Source: Neocallimastix lanati (nom. inval.) (lineage: Eukaryota; Neocallimastigomycota; Neocallimastigomycetes; Neocallimastigales; Neocallimastigaceae). Taken from it: a DNA stretch of 64,000 nt. The notes below the pieces were generated by a model that was not told where the DNA came from, searched no databases, and saw nothing but the letters and a program-made list of their open reading frames with translations. The stretch spans positions 659,501-723,500 of the forward strand of contig JACVTC010000021.1 of the NCBI GenBank assembly GCA_016946835.1, read 5' to 3'. The translations under genes were made by a program, and so were the position numbers. This document shows, piece by piece, positions 31,491 through 45,745 of this stretch (its first letter is position 1; each line of letters opens with the position of its first letter).

Positions 31491-32018
31491 AAGATAATAA
31501 CTGAATTTCAATTCAATTTCAATTTCAATAATTCTGTTATTTGAATTAATATATTAATTATTTCTTGATTAAGCTATTGTTTACTAGTCAGCTGTTTTAT
31601 CTTCAGGAAAAGACTAGCAGAAAAGCCTAAAGATTTTCTTAATTGTAATAATTTTAGAACGAATTATATTTCGAAGAAATTTATTATTTAATTTATTTAT
31701 TATTTAATATTATTGTGAAAATAATTTAGAAATAATTTTAAAACATTAAATATTAAAGTTTGTTTTAATTTATTACTGATTATTTCGTATATGAGTCTTG
31801 AATATAAGTAATTACCCAAAATTAATAAAATTTATTAATAAAATAATGATAAATATAATTTTATATGTGAATATTTTATTTTATTTTTTTTAATATTTAG
31901 TATTATTATACTTAAATATTTTAATTTTTTAATTAATAAAATTTATTTTTAGTTTGATTTGTAATAAAATTTATATTTAGATTATTTTTTTAATTAATAA
32001 AATTTATATGTAAACTAA
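31491..32018. other. AT-rich stretch with no recognised gene
   Basis: Includes a slightly more balanced segment near 31560-31690 (CAGCTGTTTTATCTTCAGG) that resembles in style the palindrome arms but could not be aligned fully by eye. Confidence 0.5.
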
Positions 32019-32580
32019 TGATATAAAATGAAATATTCAAACCTTAATTAATATAAAATAGTTTTTAATATTCAAACATAAATTAATGTCATAAATCAAA
32101 TTTAAATCTAATGATTTTACAACAATTTCAATATGTGGCTTGATTTCTTTATATTAATTATATATTTAATTAATAATAAATTTTATAGCATAAATCAATG
32201 TTTTAATTATATTCTTATTATTTTATATTTATATTTATATAGTTTTTAAATATTTCCTTAAATAATAATTATTAATAGTTTATTCTAATCACAAGAACAA
32301 TTAATTAAATAGTTAATTATAACTAAATAACATAAAAATAAAGCATTTCTCGGAATTAAGTGAAGTCGAGCTGTCTTCGCTGTTATGTTAATTCTAGTCA
32401 AGATTAAATGTTATATTATGTTAAGTTAGTTTGTAATTAAAAATATAAGAAAGTTGTTAAATAGTCTTTTTAAATATATGTAGTTTTTATATAAAATTAA
32501 ATAAATAAATAAATAATAAATTAAAAAATTTAATAAATAAATCCCAACAAAAGTACATCGAACTTTTGAGTTGTATATCA
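32019..32580 (+). repeat. Solo LTR of family D (copy D1)
   Basis: Begins TGATATAAAATGAAATATTC and ends GAGTTGTATATCA, giving a 6-bp terminal inverted repeat (TGATAT/ATATCA). It is flanked by CTAA on both sides, a 4-bp target-site duplication. Other copies are at 57356-57838 and 59817-60359. A solo LTR forms by recombination between the two LTRs of a full element. Confidence 0.82.
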
Positions 32581-32582
32581 CT

Positions 32583-32613
32583 AAGAAATATAGAAAATAT
32601 TTCTATATTTCTT
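32583..32613. repeat. Perfect 14-bp hairpin
   Basis: AAGAAATATAGAAA, a 3-base loop, and the exact reverse complement. It lies in the 39-bp gap between solo LTR D1 and the B2 LTR. It may be a chance AT palindrome. Confidence 0.7.
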
Positions 32614-32619
32614 ACATTT

Positions 32620-33395
32620 TGATAAATAATGAAATTATTAAATCGAAAATACTTATTAAAATTAAATTTTAAATCAAAACTAAAATTTATCAAAAAATTT
32701 AATAAAATAATAAAAATTAATTGACTTAATAAATTAATAATTATATTATCAAAATTAATATTATTTAAATCGCAATATATAAATAAATCAAATAAATTAT
32801 ACTTAAAAAAAATAAATAAATATTAAAATAAGAAGAAAATAATATATAAAATTTTTAAAGTAAAAATATTAAATTTAAAATAAAATAATAATTAATTTTA
32901 TAATTAATTTTATAATAAAATAATAATTTTTATAATAACAATATTAATTAATTTAAATAACAAAATAATTTTTTAATTATTTTTATAATAAACAAATTTA
33001 TTTATTTAATTAATAAATATTTATTTTATTATTAAATTTATTACTTTTATTTTATTTAATTATTCTTTTTATTTATAAATTATAAACAGTTTAATTTTAA
33101 AGAAAAATATAAATACTTGTAAATATTTCATGTAAATAATTTTATTATTATTATTATTATTATTAATTAGTTATAATTTTAATAATCACTTTTAACTTTT
33201 ACAATGTTTAATAAAATTTAATAAATATTTAAAATTAACTATTAGAGTACAAGAGTTCTAATAAACAAATTCAAGTGTTATTTTTAATAAAACATTTTTA
33301 ATTCATAAATAACTTATACAGTTATTATTAAAGAAAATTGAAATTATCACATTTTAATTCTATATTAAAATTAAGATAATTTCTAAAATTTATCA
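32620..33395 (+). repeat. 5' LTR of fossil B2
   Basis: 776 bp, beginning TGATAAATAATGAAATT and ending AATTTATCA. It aligns along its length with the B1 LTR (16729-17479), differing by scattered substitutions and small indels. Confidence 0.8.
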
Positions 33396-36153
33396 GTGGT
33401 CATTCGAACCAGAGAGGCAGCTAACTTATTATTATTAAGTATTATTTATTAATACTAAAGTATGAACTAGTATAAAAATTCATAATAATAAAATAAAGGA
33501 TAAATAATATTTATTATATAATAATAATAATTAAAAATAAATACTAGAGTATGAACTAGTATAAAAATTCATAATTTATAATTAAAATAAAATTAAAAAA
33601 TATATATATATATGTATATATATATAGTGATATAATAATAAAATAATAAATAAAAATAAATTTAAAAATTAAAGAGTTATATAGGTTTATAGTTTGTTAA
33701 CAACACACTATTGGAACTAGATTCTAGGTTGAATTAGCATTCTATAAATTAGGATAGATGAAAGGGAGTAGTGGATTTTTATTATAGAGAGTAGAGCACG
33801 TATAGAATAGAAATTTTGTTAAGAGAGTAACATATTATTGTATTGATACTCTAATTCAGAGAAGGCAAAACTTTACAATAATAGTGTGAAAACTAATAAA
33901 TAGAGTATATATAATGGGTGGAGGTCGAAAATATAATAAAAAGGCTACGAAAATTTTGTGCCATGTTATATATAACTCTGTTTCCAAAATAAAATATTTA
34001 TACAAGAAAATTACATAAAATTAAAATTTAAATTATTAAAGAAACATATAAATAAATAATTAAATTGGAATTGAAGGTATAACATTTTAATTAATAAAAT
34101 AAAATACTAATTGATTAAATAAAATTCTAACATAATTACTAAATAAATAAATTGCTAAATAATTAAAGTAAACTACTACTTTAGTTTTGTTTTAAAAAAA
34201 TATTAAAATTACATTCCATCCTAAATCTAAAACATTTACTGTTAAAATAATTTACTAATTTTTTTTAAGATGAGTGATACAAAGGCCATCACTTTTAATA
34301 GAATACCTATTTTAGGTCAATCTAAAGTAGATTTTAATGATTGGAAGTTTTCTTATGAACGATAGTGTACTTCCAATAAAGTTGAAGAAGAAGAAAAAGT
34401 AGAGTGTTTAATTTCTATTACAGAAGGAATTGCCAAGAAAATAGTTATGAATTCATTAGACAAAAATACTCCTGATGATTTCACTACAATAATTAATAAA
34501 TTACAAAAACATTTCAAAGGTTTTCTTTCTAAAAACTCAAAGTTGTTAGAATTATTTACTATAATGATAAAAAATGGTAAAAATGTATCAGAATTTAATA
34601 TTAAATTCGACACTATATTAAATAAAATCAAGATTGAATTAAGCAAAGAAGTAATTATCTCCTATTATATTAATGCATTCTGTAACCTAAGTAAAACATA
34701 TGAAGTAGAACCAAAAAGTCTAGAAGATACCATGAGAATAACAACTAATAAAGAAAAGATATATAATTTAGTAGAATCTAATAGACCCAAATATAAAGGA
34801 TTGCAAGGATTCCAAAATAATTATAGAAAGAATTATAATATGCAGAATAATAATAATAATTATAATAAAAATATTACATATTAAAATGGTAATAATAATT
34901 ATCAGAAATATAACAGTAATAACAATAATACTAAACCTAATCATAGCATATTAATCGAAATATTGAAAATAGAAGAATCTTACTGAAACCTACACAAGTC
35001 CCAAATGATGAACTAGAAGAAATAACTCAAAAACTTGCTGATTTAAAAATTAATGTATGCTTAAACTGTCAAAGAATAGGTCATGTTAAAAATGATTGCC
35101 TGAATTAGAAGAAGAACATTCAAACTAAATTATAGAAGTATTCTATCTCCCAAAATAACTAAAATTGCATCATCAAATCAATCAAGAAATTACCTTAATA
35201 ATATTAATAATGAAAATAATCAAATTCTTCAAATTAATGTAGCCCAGAAAAAGAAGGTGCCTACAAATACTTTAGATAAAAATAAAATTTTCCCAAATAA
35301 TAAAAGTATCGTTAAACCATATTTACTCAACCAACCAAATATTAAGATAGTAAAACAACAAAAGAAAGTAATCAGGAATACAAGAAAAAGAAAAATAAGT
35401 GAAGAACCAAATATTGAAGCACAAAATTCATAAGAATCAAATAATAATGATGAATTTATTATTGATGAATCTAATAATACTAATGAAAATATAAAAGATA
35501 CTGAAATGAATGATAATACAGAAAATAATAATGAAAATAATAATAATAAAGTAATCAATTTAAATAATGAAAATAGCAATATAAATAATAATAATAATAT
35601 TAAAGATATTCTAACTCATAGTCAATCTCCTAGTCAATCTAAACAAATCAAGAAAAGAAAAATGACTGATATACAAATGTTAGAACCAGGAAATAAGTTT
35701 AGTATAATAAAAGAAGCCAACAACTTATTCTTAAAAATTAGTCTTGCTCAATTACTTTCTATTAGTCCTACTCTTAAGAAGTAATTAGGACAAGGTTGCA
35801 AACCAAAAATATATAATGTATTATGCTCTATAATATTCCTATCCCAATCTTCATTGGAAAAGTGAAAGAAATATTCTTAAAATTTCTTTATGATACAGGA
35901 CTAATGTAAATGTTATAACTACAGGATATTTAAGCAGATTTAATGATGTAGATATTAAAGAAAATAGTAGAACAAAATATAACTCTACCAAATGGATCAA
36001 TAGTACCTACTAAATACTATGTTCCATTGAAAATTAATATTAATGATTCTTGCAACATTTATGAAAAATCTTATATTATAAATCAAGATAATCCATACTT
36101 TGATATTATTTTTGGTAGAAGTATCCAAAAGAAGTATAAATTACTTATTGATC
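32620..36153 (+). mobile_element. Ty3/gypsy fossil B2: 5' LTR, leader, gag and start of pol
   Basis: Carries the 5' part of family B: an LTR at 32620-33395, a candidate primer-binding site (TGGTCATTCGAACCAG, 33397-33412), a leader of almost 900 bp, gag from ATG 34270 (MSDTKAITFNRIPILGQSK), a CCHC knuckle (CLNCQRIGHVKNDC, near 35055), and the gag-pol joint and protease regions matching B1 (MTDIQMLEPGNKFSIIKEAN). It is broken, with numerous breaks, and more diverged than B3 appears. It ends at the pol position where B3 begins. Confidence 0.85.
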
Positions 36154-37030
36154 AATTTAATTTGTTAAATAAATTTGATAAGAATTATTAGAATTATTAT
36201 TTAAATTTAAATATTATTTGAATTATTATTATTATTTAAATAATAAATTATTATTTAAATTATTTTGAATTAGAATTTTATAATTTTCTAAATTATTGTA
36301 ATTATTCCATTGGCCACTTATCATTGACTATTTTGTGAATTTAAAGGATTTGTAGAAAATTTTTAATCAAATTATTATAATGGTATGGTGAAATAGGATA
36401 ATTTAAAATATATTAAAGAGCAAAATTATATTGATTGGGGATATTTGGTGTATAATAATTTTGGTTATTATAATAAGAAAAATTTCCGTAATTATATGGA
36501 TAATAATAATTTGATTTATTTATATATGGACTTTGATTATATATGTTTATATTATTATTTATATTATTTGTATTAGTTGTATTATATTATCTGTGATATT
36601 ATTATTTGTGTTAAAGTGCTAGTATTATTAGTATTATTATTGTCTGTAATAGTTGTATTATTATTATTTGTATTATTGTCTGAGAAGTCAACTATGTTAT
36701 CCTATGCACTACTTCCTCGATTTCAAAATAAGGAGTTAAATTTAAAGTATCAGGAATGAAGGAAGAAGCAGAACAGTTACCTAGAGTGTCTTCAAAGAAA
36801 ACAATAGAACGGGAAATAACAAATTTATTATTTGTAACATCTTAAATACAATAAGTAGTTGGATTAGAGTCATAACCTAAAAAGATACCAGTTGGCTGTA
36901 TTTATAGCTTCCTCCCTGAAGACGTGATTTAAATGAACGATTTCTTTTATTGCTCTAGAATTTGGAAGTAACAAACGGTGTAAACGTTCTATACAGCCGT
37001 TTTGTTGAGGTTCATGAATATTTAATAGTA
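36154..37030 (-). mobile_element. Ty1/copia relic H: integrase C-terminal region
   Basis: On the minus strand near 36700-37020 are typical copia integrase C-terminal motifs: HEPQQNGCIERLHRLLLPNS and, after some distance, NKFVISRSIVFFEDTLG. Asn/Thr-rich linker-like sequence follows to about 36560, then AT-rich sequence. It is broken; RT and RNase H are not seen. It ends where the host-like block begins. Confidence 0.65.
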
Positions 37031-40000
37031 AATATTAATTACTACAAAGAATCACAATCCAAATTACAAAAAGAAAGATTAATTGAGAAATCAATAAATT
37101 CAGTAATATAGTTGATAAAAATATAAATATTGGAGAAAATAAATTAGGAATTAAGTATGATAGGAACAGAATATTGTCTGAAATTGATTATAAAACTATA
37201 GATAGAGATTCGAATAACTTAGTAGATGCTATTGATAAGTTGATAGATAAAATAGACGCAATAGATAAAAGTAAATTGTCAGAAATTGAGATGAATGAAT
37301 TAACAACAATATATTATAATTTAAAGGAGTTATATTATATCAATCAAGAAGAAAAAATATTTGAAGTTCCTTTAAATAATGAAATAGTAAATAATTTATA
37401 TAATTCAATTGGATCTAAACTAGGTTTAATTGAAAATAAAGAATATGTTGAATTGAAACCAGAAAATAGTATCTTAAAAATTCCAGATTTAGAACATTTT
37501 GAATCAGATGAAAAAACTATAACAGATGTTATTATAGATAAAAATATTCCCTTGGAAAATAAAAAATATATTATAAAAACATTAGAAAACAATATAAATG
37601 CCAATATTGAAAATTCAATAGATTCAGGAACAATCTTTAAAGCAGGACAGTTATGTAGGAATCCAAATAGTAGAGCAAATAAGCGTAGTTTAGATTGTGA
37701 ACCCAATACATCTAATTTAATTGATATTACATTTGATGAAATAGCATTGTTAATATTATCAGCAGGTAATATGGATGGTAGCATGAGTAAAGCTATGGAT
37801 GAGAATGGTGATTTAGTTCCAATTATTATAAATGTTATGGATAATGGAGAAGAAAGACAATTAAGTATCAAAGACATTATTCCAAGTTCGAGAAATTTAG
37901 AAGGTGAAAAATTTGAAGCAAAGTTTAATACAATATTTACATTGGCACAAATTGGGTATTTGGAACATTTCAGAAATCTAATAGATGAAGAAGGAAATAT
38001 TGATATTTCTGGATATTGATACAATTTTTATTTGACGTTATTAATGATAATGAAAATGAATTAAATGATATTGATATTAATGATCTTGATTTTAATAAAT
38101 TACCATCCGATATTAAAAATAAATGGAGATACAGTAATATATATGATGAGAATGAAAATGAAAATGAGTTTAATAAATATAACACCTTGTTTAAAATCAT
38201 TGTTATACATTGTAACAAATCTCCTAGTTGTAAGGAACAATTTATGGATAATAATAAATTCAATAGGAAAGACATATTGTTTAATATCATATCATTTAAA
38301 GATAATGACGATAATGGTAATTCAATTACTAATAATGCTTTTATTATAAATAATGAGATTAAACAAGCAATACATGCATTTACCCTAAATGAAATTGATA
38401 ATAATAAATATGAAATTAATGATAAGTATCCATCGAATCAAATGAGTTATTCACTTATGAATTTGTTAAATATTAATGGTAATTTAATAAATAATAATTT
38501 TGAATATGATGCTCAATATATTATTAAAGCAGGTATAGAATTATTAGCTGAATGTGAAATAAAACTTCAATTTCTTGATGGAACTATTTTAAATCCTGAG
38601 GATTATAATTTAAGTATTAATGATGTTGAAGAAGATACTATTATTGAAGATAAATATGGAGTAAAATTAGATAGTAAGTTTACTCTCAATGTTGTTGATG
38701 CGAAAATTCTTTTTGTTAAATTAGCAGAAACCAAAAATAATATTATTTATAGTGAAACTTATATATAATGAAGCACTTGAAATTTATAGTAAAAAAAATG
38801 AAGGTGATGTAACAAAAAAATTAATTAAATCTGATATAGAAACTGGATCAAAATATGTTAATGATGAATTACGTTATACAATAAGCTATTTTGTAAATAT
38901 GATTAATAAAGATAATGTAGCAATTGATAATGATTCTTTAAACTTTGATTTTGACAAAGGAGTTGCTGAATATCATGGAAATAGAAATTTAGATTTAGAT
39001 GTAATTATAGAATCATTTAATGGAATAGAAATTGATGAAACAGATACTACAACCAAAAAATATTTATTAAATATTCATAATAGACTTAAAAAAATAGAAG
39101 AGAGTTTTGATCGAGAGAATATTGATGAAGATTATAAAAATAATTCAGAAATGGTTTATAAATTAATGGATTCTTTAATTACAAAATTTGAAAATGTTTA
39201 CAAAGACAGTGATGCAAATATAAAAAGAATAGTTATAAATATTAGAAATAGTAATAAAAATATTAATAAAAGTAGCATAAAATCTAAAAACTAATTAAAT
39301 ATAGATCATATAATTAATAATGTAAATTATATGAAAGATTTTATTTTAAATAACCCAGAAAATATTTATGTTAAAGAATATTTTGATAATTTGAAATATA
39401 AAATTTTTAATGATGTTAATGATGATGAGAATAAGAATTTACCAGATTCAATTTTAAACGAAATTAATGATTTAAAATTAAAGATTAATGATAAGATAGA
39501 AAATTTCAACCAGTAAAGTTCTCCTGAAGGTCATATTGAGGAAGGTATTCATATTATTGATTTAATTAATAATTATAATGAAGTATGTTATACTGCTATT
39601 GATACGTATAACGATGGTTTTGAAGCTGAAATTATTTCTATAAATGATGAATTAAAGAATCGAGTTAATTACTTAAGATTAAAATTATTCTATGATAGAA
39701 TGAATAAAATTATGAGTAACAATCCTCAATTATTTAAATTAGATAATGGTGCTAATTTAGAATAATACATTAATCCTGATGGAATTATTATTTTGGTAGT
39801 AATAAAATAACTGAATCTACAACAGAAGAATTAAGAACAATTATAAATCAAGCTTAAATTCTAAGAGTGATGCTGTATTTATATTTACGGACGAAGATAC
39901 TAATAAATATCAATTAATAGAATTAAAACGTAGTTTATGATATCAATATAAATTAGTAGCATATGAGCCAGCGTTTATTAGAGATCCTAATGAAATTACA

Positions 40001-40437
40001 GAGTTAAACGCTATTATAAATAGAAATAATTTTCTAATATAAAAGGTACTGATATAAATAATGAATCATTCGAAGAAACTATAATTAAAAATGCAGAAAA
40101 ATACGGATCGTTATATAATAAAGTATCACATGAATCTCGTGATCCAATAACAAATATTGATGAATAGAATGAATTATTTAATGATATAAATACTAATGCT
40201 GATAATTCTGAAATAAACAGTAAAGAAGATTATATTAAATGCGTTGAAGGAGTTAAAAAAGAAACAATTTTTCTCAAAAATAACATTATATTTTCATCAG
40301 GTAAAATAGAACAAGATGTACATGACAAATTAACCAACTATTATTTCGAATCTACAGGTAAAACTTTAAAAATAGGTAAAGTTGCAACATTTAAACCTAT
40401 TGACACTAAATTTAATCCAAATAAAGATAAAAAGTAA
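37031..40437 (+). pseudogene. Decayed gene for a large Asn/Asp/Glu-rich protein, family not recognised
   Basis: Coding-like sequence covers about 1,100 codons on the plus strand, in pieces: 37111-38019 (with GTIFKAGQLCRNPNSRANKR, then SLDCEP, suggesting a KR processing site), 38016-38768 (NKSPSCKEQF), 38752-39294 (DELRYTISYFVNMINKD), 39331-39516, and less intact pieces to 40437 (GKTLKIGKVATFKPIDTKF). Pieces are joined by frame changes (about 37109, 38019, 38765) or single stops (about 39292, 39514). The composition is helical and acidic, rich in Asn. The left end is abrupt at the copia relic, so the true start may be lost. Same strand as the next two decayed genes. I cannot assign a function. 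Confidence 0.6.
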
Positions 40438-40950
40438 CTTCCCAAATGAAAATTATAATAATAAAATTATTAAAACTAATCAAAAATCTACTATACATCC
40501 AAAATCTCCAAACAGTATTATTGGTAAAAAAAAACATTCATAACTTAAAATAAGAAAATTTAATAGCAATTAAATTATATTTAATATTGCTATTCTATTA
40601 TTCAATATTGTAATACATAATATTAAATATGTATATTAATTATAATTAAATTTAAAAAATATTCTAATTAAAATGAAATAAATTATATAATTAGTTAATA
40701 GATATAAATATTGCATTAAAATATATATTAATATGTATTAAAAAAAAGTATAATATTTATATTTATTAATTAATATGTTCAAGAAATAAAATAATTTTTT
40801 AAAAGTCTATTTTTTTTTAAAAATATTAAAAAATAAATATTAAATTAAATATTTAATATTATACAAATATTTATGATTATTAAGATAAAAAATAAAATTA
40901 TTTTTTTATTTATTTACAATATTAATTAAATATATAAATAATAATCAATA
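40438..40950. other. AT-rich spacer between two decayed genes
   Basis: About 500 bp of A/T sequence with no frame. It would have held the 3' end of the first gene and the promoter of the second. Confidence 0.6.
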
Positions 40951-40964
40951 AATATTTAGAGTTA

Positions 40965-43900
40965 TTGTTAATTATAATATTTTTATCTTATACTATTAGC
41001 AAATCTTTTAATAGTACAATTAATGATGAAAATATCTTTTGTCTTTATAGTAAAAATAAAGTAATCAAAACAGTTGATCCTTTTTATTTAGATTCAACTA
41101 ATAAAACTATTTATTTTGATAGAATTGAAGATTATGCTAGATACATTGGTCAAATGTGGATTGGGGTTTCTAATTGTAAAAACGTTGTATTAGTTAATAG
41201 TGTAGGAGAATATTATAAAATTAAACCTATTAAAAAAAGATTAATTAGTAACAAAAACGATAATAATGACACTAATTATAACACAAATAGCCAAATAGAA
41301 AAAAATGATATTGATGATAATATTGTTAAACTGTTCAATACAACTAATGCTGATGATGATAATATTCTTAAAGATCGTACTATAACAGATTATAAAAAAT
41401 ATTACTATAATATTTATAAAAAGTTTATAAAAAATGGATTAAAATGTCTTGCATTAACAAGTAAAAATCCAGCATATAATCCATATCATCCAGCATTAAT
41501 TCAAGTTAGTAATAAAAATGATAAACCAGCTAACATAATTCAAGTTATGGGTATTTCATATGATGAAAATTATCAAAAGTATTTAAAGACATTAAAAGAA
41601 GCTAATGAAAATAAAAGTACAAAAGATAAATATGTTGAATGTGGTACAGTTAGAAATATGACTTCGTGTTCATCTGTTACATGTACTGTGACTTATTCTA
41701 CAGATATTCAAGACAGTATTAGTATTACAGATAGTAATGGAAATTCATATCATAAATCTTATGGTAAAGTTACAAGTAACGGTGATACATATACTGATGA
41801 AATAAATAATCAAATTGAATTAATTTCTAGTATATCTAATTCAGTATCCAATTCTGTTACAGATTCTAATGGTACTTCAAATGCATATGAACGTGTATAT
41901 ACTATTATAGATGGTCAAAGTAATTCTAATACCAATAATTATGAAGTAACACATACGGATACATCTGAAGTAACATTTACTCATACAGAATCTGAAGAAC
42001 ATACTCATACTACAACAAAGGGTGGTGAACATGTAGAAGAACATATCTGGAGTGATAGTGATGAAACTTCACATACAGAAGTATATTCAAGAATGAATGA
42101 AGAATCATATAATAAACATAAAAATGAATTTATAGATCTTAATGATAAAGATTATAAAGTTTCTGATCCTAATGAAAGATTAAAAGAAAAACAAAAAAGA
42201 AAAGTTAGTGCTACTGTAACAAAAAACCAGTCAGGTAGATCTGCTTATACACAAGCAACAGGAGAAAGTGCTATTAGTGCTGTTGGTGGATGTGGAACTG
42301 GAGCTCTTATTGGTACTATGCTTTATCCTGGTGTAGGCACTGCCGCTGGTTGTGTAATTGGTGGTTTACTTGGAGCAGCAGCAGGTGTAATCAATATAAA
42401 CAAACTGAAATTGCAGATGAGGCTAATGAAATTGCTAAAAAAGCTAATGAGCATGCAAAAGACGCTAACGATATTGTTAAAGCTACTTATTTACAGGAAG
42501 CTGAAATTTCTAATCGAGATGCGTCATTACAAATTGCTCTTAGTAATGCAGATTTTAATAATCAAAGAATAATTGCTATAATTGGCTCTAAATTTACTTC
42601 TGATACAACAAGTCATACTCATACTAGTGGTGGTAGTATTAGTGATTCTACAAATTGGTCTGATTCTCAAGCTGATACATCTGGATTTAGCAATGCATGG
42701 GGAACATCTAATGGATATTCCGATGCTTATACACGTGGTTACTCAGAAACATCATCTATAGAACATTCCGAATCTGATTCCATTTCGAAAATGATTACTA
42801 AAAACTTTAATAAGGAAACTGGATGGATTAATCAAGATACAACTACAGATACTACTAGTAATGGATATACATTTGGTTCATCTACTCAAAAATCTTATTC
42901 TACTAATTTATCTTACGATGAAGCATTAGATATTTCAGCTCAATATACATTACAAAAATCATACACATTATCTCAGGGTAAAATAGAATCATGACAAGTT
43001 ACTTTTGTAATTCCTGACGGACTTTGTTATAATTTATCTGTTTTACCTATGTTTGAAGTAGAAATTATTATCCAAACATGTGGTAACTATAATGAAGAAA
43101 TTGGTTATACATATATTACATATTAATGAGTTATTCGCCCTATTAAATTTTTAGGATTTAGTGAGATACCTATTTCTTGTAATCAAAATAAGAATGATGT
43201 TGATATTATAAATAATGATTCAGAAAATTTTGATTACATAAAGATCGATTCTAATGATTCAATTGATACTTTAAGATCAGGTAGTTACTTATCACCTGGT
43301 AATATCATAGTTTCGAAAAACAAAAAAATTTAGTTTTGGTATATTAAATACTGGTGAATTAATCTTATGTGAAGGTCCTAATATATCTTCAAAATCCACT
43401 TACCATTGGATTTTATTACAAAATACTGGAAATATTGTTGTTAAAAAAAATATTAGAACAGCATGGTCTTCATCTACTGCTAATATTTCTATTTACGAAG
43501 CTCCTTATAGAATTACATTTTCTCCATTTGGTGAATTAATATTAAGAGATAAAAATAATTATATAGTATGCCAAATTTTTAATTCATTATCTATTAATAA
43601 TTACAGTGATATTCCAAATAATAAAAAATTTAAACTATTAATATCTGATTAAGGTGAATTATATAGTGAAAATGAAAAAAACTTATGTATTATTGGAGTA
43701 ACTGGCATGATGTTAGATTATATACAGATCATGTAAGATATATTGAACCTGTAATATACGAAGTTAGTTCATGCAATGAACATCTAAGAGTTAAAAATAC
43801 GTATAATTTATTTTCTAAACCTGATATATACAATTTTAATCAAATAAAAAATGATCCTAAAACTTATCATAAGAATTTTTATTTTAATAATTTATTACCT

Positions 43901-45745
43901 GGTGAATCATTAATTTTTATTTTTGATGCAAGATTAAATGTAACTAATACTGATGTTATATTTTTTATTATTATACTGATAAATATGATAAAAAAAATAC
44001 TGATCATAAAGTCTCTAAAAATATTGGATCTTGCACTAAAAATTCTGGTATTTAAGAATTAAAATTAGAATTAAATGGGTTATTTTTATATTGTAATGAT
44101 AAAACTAAAATAACTATTGTAAAAATACCTAATATATACAATAATAGTAAAAATTTAATAGATCGTCAATTGAATATAGATATGGTATGGAAAATCCAGA
44201 TTTGATGATATTTAACACAATTACTTGGGAACCTTTATGGGAGTTAAATCCTGTTAGATACTTACATAGTTTAAAAGAAGTTAAAGAAATTAGAAAAGAT
44301 GAATATAAAAGAATTTCCGAAGATAATTATTTCACTCCTTTTGACAGGTTAATTTCTATTGATGGTAGTGGTGAATTTATATATTTATCAAATCGTAATG
44401 GATTAGAATTTAAATATGGATCATCTCCATTAATAAGAAGTATAGCTATAGAAAATAATAACTTATATATTGATAATAAAATTGTTATTAATAATAATAA
44501 AAATTTAGAATTAATTTACGACAGTACTTTTGATAAATTAGTAGCAAATAATAATATACATGAAAATATATGGGAAGCTTATGGTAAAAAAAAGTGTAAA
44601 CTCATTTCCAACGATATCAATTGTAATACATTATTCTCATATAGTAAATTAAATACACTTAATAGTCAATGGTTTATTTTATTTGATAATAATTTATATT
44701 ACAATAATATAAATTTAAATAATGCACAAGAAGTGTTTGATATTAATAATTATATGAAAACTATATATAAATTATTTAATAATGAACCTGTATATTCTTT
44801 ATCATTAAATGAAAATGGGGATATTGCATTAAATGACAATAAATATATATTTCATAAAGAATACTTTACTTCTGATGATGATTACTATTTATATGCTCAG
44901 AGAGATAATGCAATTTTAAGATCAAGTACTGGTGAATATAAATAGGCTTTGAATAAAATAATCAGTAATAGACTTTATGATGCAAATGAAATTAAAATAG
45001 GTGAATTTTTTAAAGAAGGAGAGATGATATATTGTGGTGATTACTCAATGATAATTTTTAATGGTAAATTATTATATAGATATCACAAATCAAAAACATC
45101 AACTGAAATAAAATATAATCCAAATAAATCAAGATATTTATATGAAATCAAAATTGGAATTAGTGATATTAATTTCAAAGATAAAGAAAATAATAGTTTA
45201 AATCATATTTCATCTTCATATCAAAGTTTTAATAGCAAATTGTATTGCGATAAAAATACTCGTAGTATTGTTTGAAAATTAATAATAATATTAAATGGAG
45301 ATATCCTGAAATTAATTCAAATAATAGTGATCTTCAAGATAAAAAGTACTTTTATTATGTGGTAAGTATTATCAGAAATGCTTATATGTCGCAAATAGAA
45401 TAGGTAGTAATGTAAGATATACAGATTATAGTAAAATATTAAAAAATTTCAAATGGTATTTTGAAATTGTCAATAAAAAATCTTATCTTAAATCAGTAAT
45501 TAATGATGATATTTGTTTAATAAATGATAATGGATAATGATAAAATTATTACTGGTAAATGTAATAACAATATGGATAAATCACGTATATTATATAATGA
45601 ACCAAAAAATTATATAGAAAATTTTAATTAATAAATAATATAAATGTATTAGTGGAATTGATTATAGTAATAATCGAAGTTCACCACAATATTTAACATT
45701 GGCTAATTGTAATAAAAAAGATGAAAAAATGATATGAGAAATAAA
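40965..45745 (+). pseudogene. Decayed gene for a very large secreted, Ser/Thr-rich, lectin-like protein
   Basis: The first 535 codons (40965-42572) begin with a hydrophobic signal-like segment (LIIIFLSYTIS) but lack a clear ATG. Then come an N-terminal domain (NIFCLYSKNKVIKTVDPFYL), long Ser/Thr runs with His-Thr patches (SEVTFTHTESEEHTHTTTKG), a glycine-zipper hydrophobic stretch (GGCGTGALIGTMLYPGVGTA, near residue 445) and a short coiled-coil-like part (ADEANEIAKKANEHAKDAND). Later pieces to about 45.7 kb carry repeated segments of lectin type (FGILNTGELILCEGP; ITFSPFGELILRD; CLYVANRIGSNVRYTDY) and Cys/Trp spacing like the third gene. It is broken, with several breaks. Secretion and surface binding are inferred; the function is unknown. 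Confidence 0.6.

Noticed and set aside
37344-38290. Minus-strand frames of up to 226 codons opposite the first decayed gene
   Set aside because: The plus strand has the coherent acidic Asn-rich composition shared with neighbouring genes; the minus frames are Ile/Ser/Phe-rich shadows.
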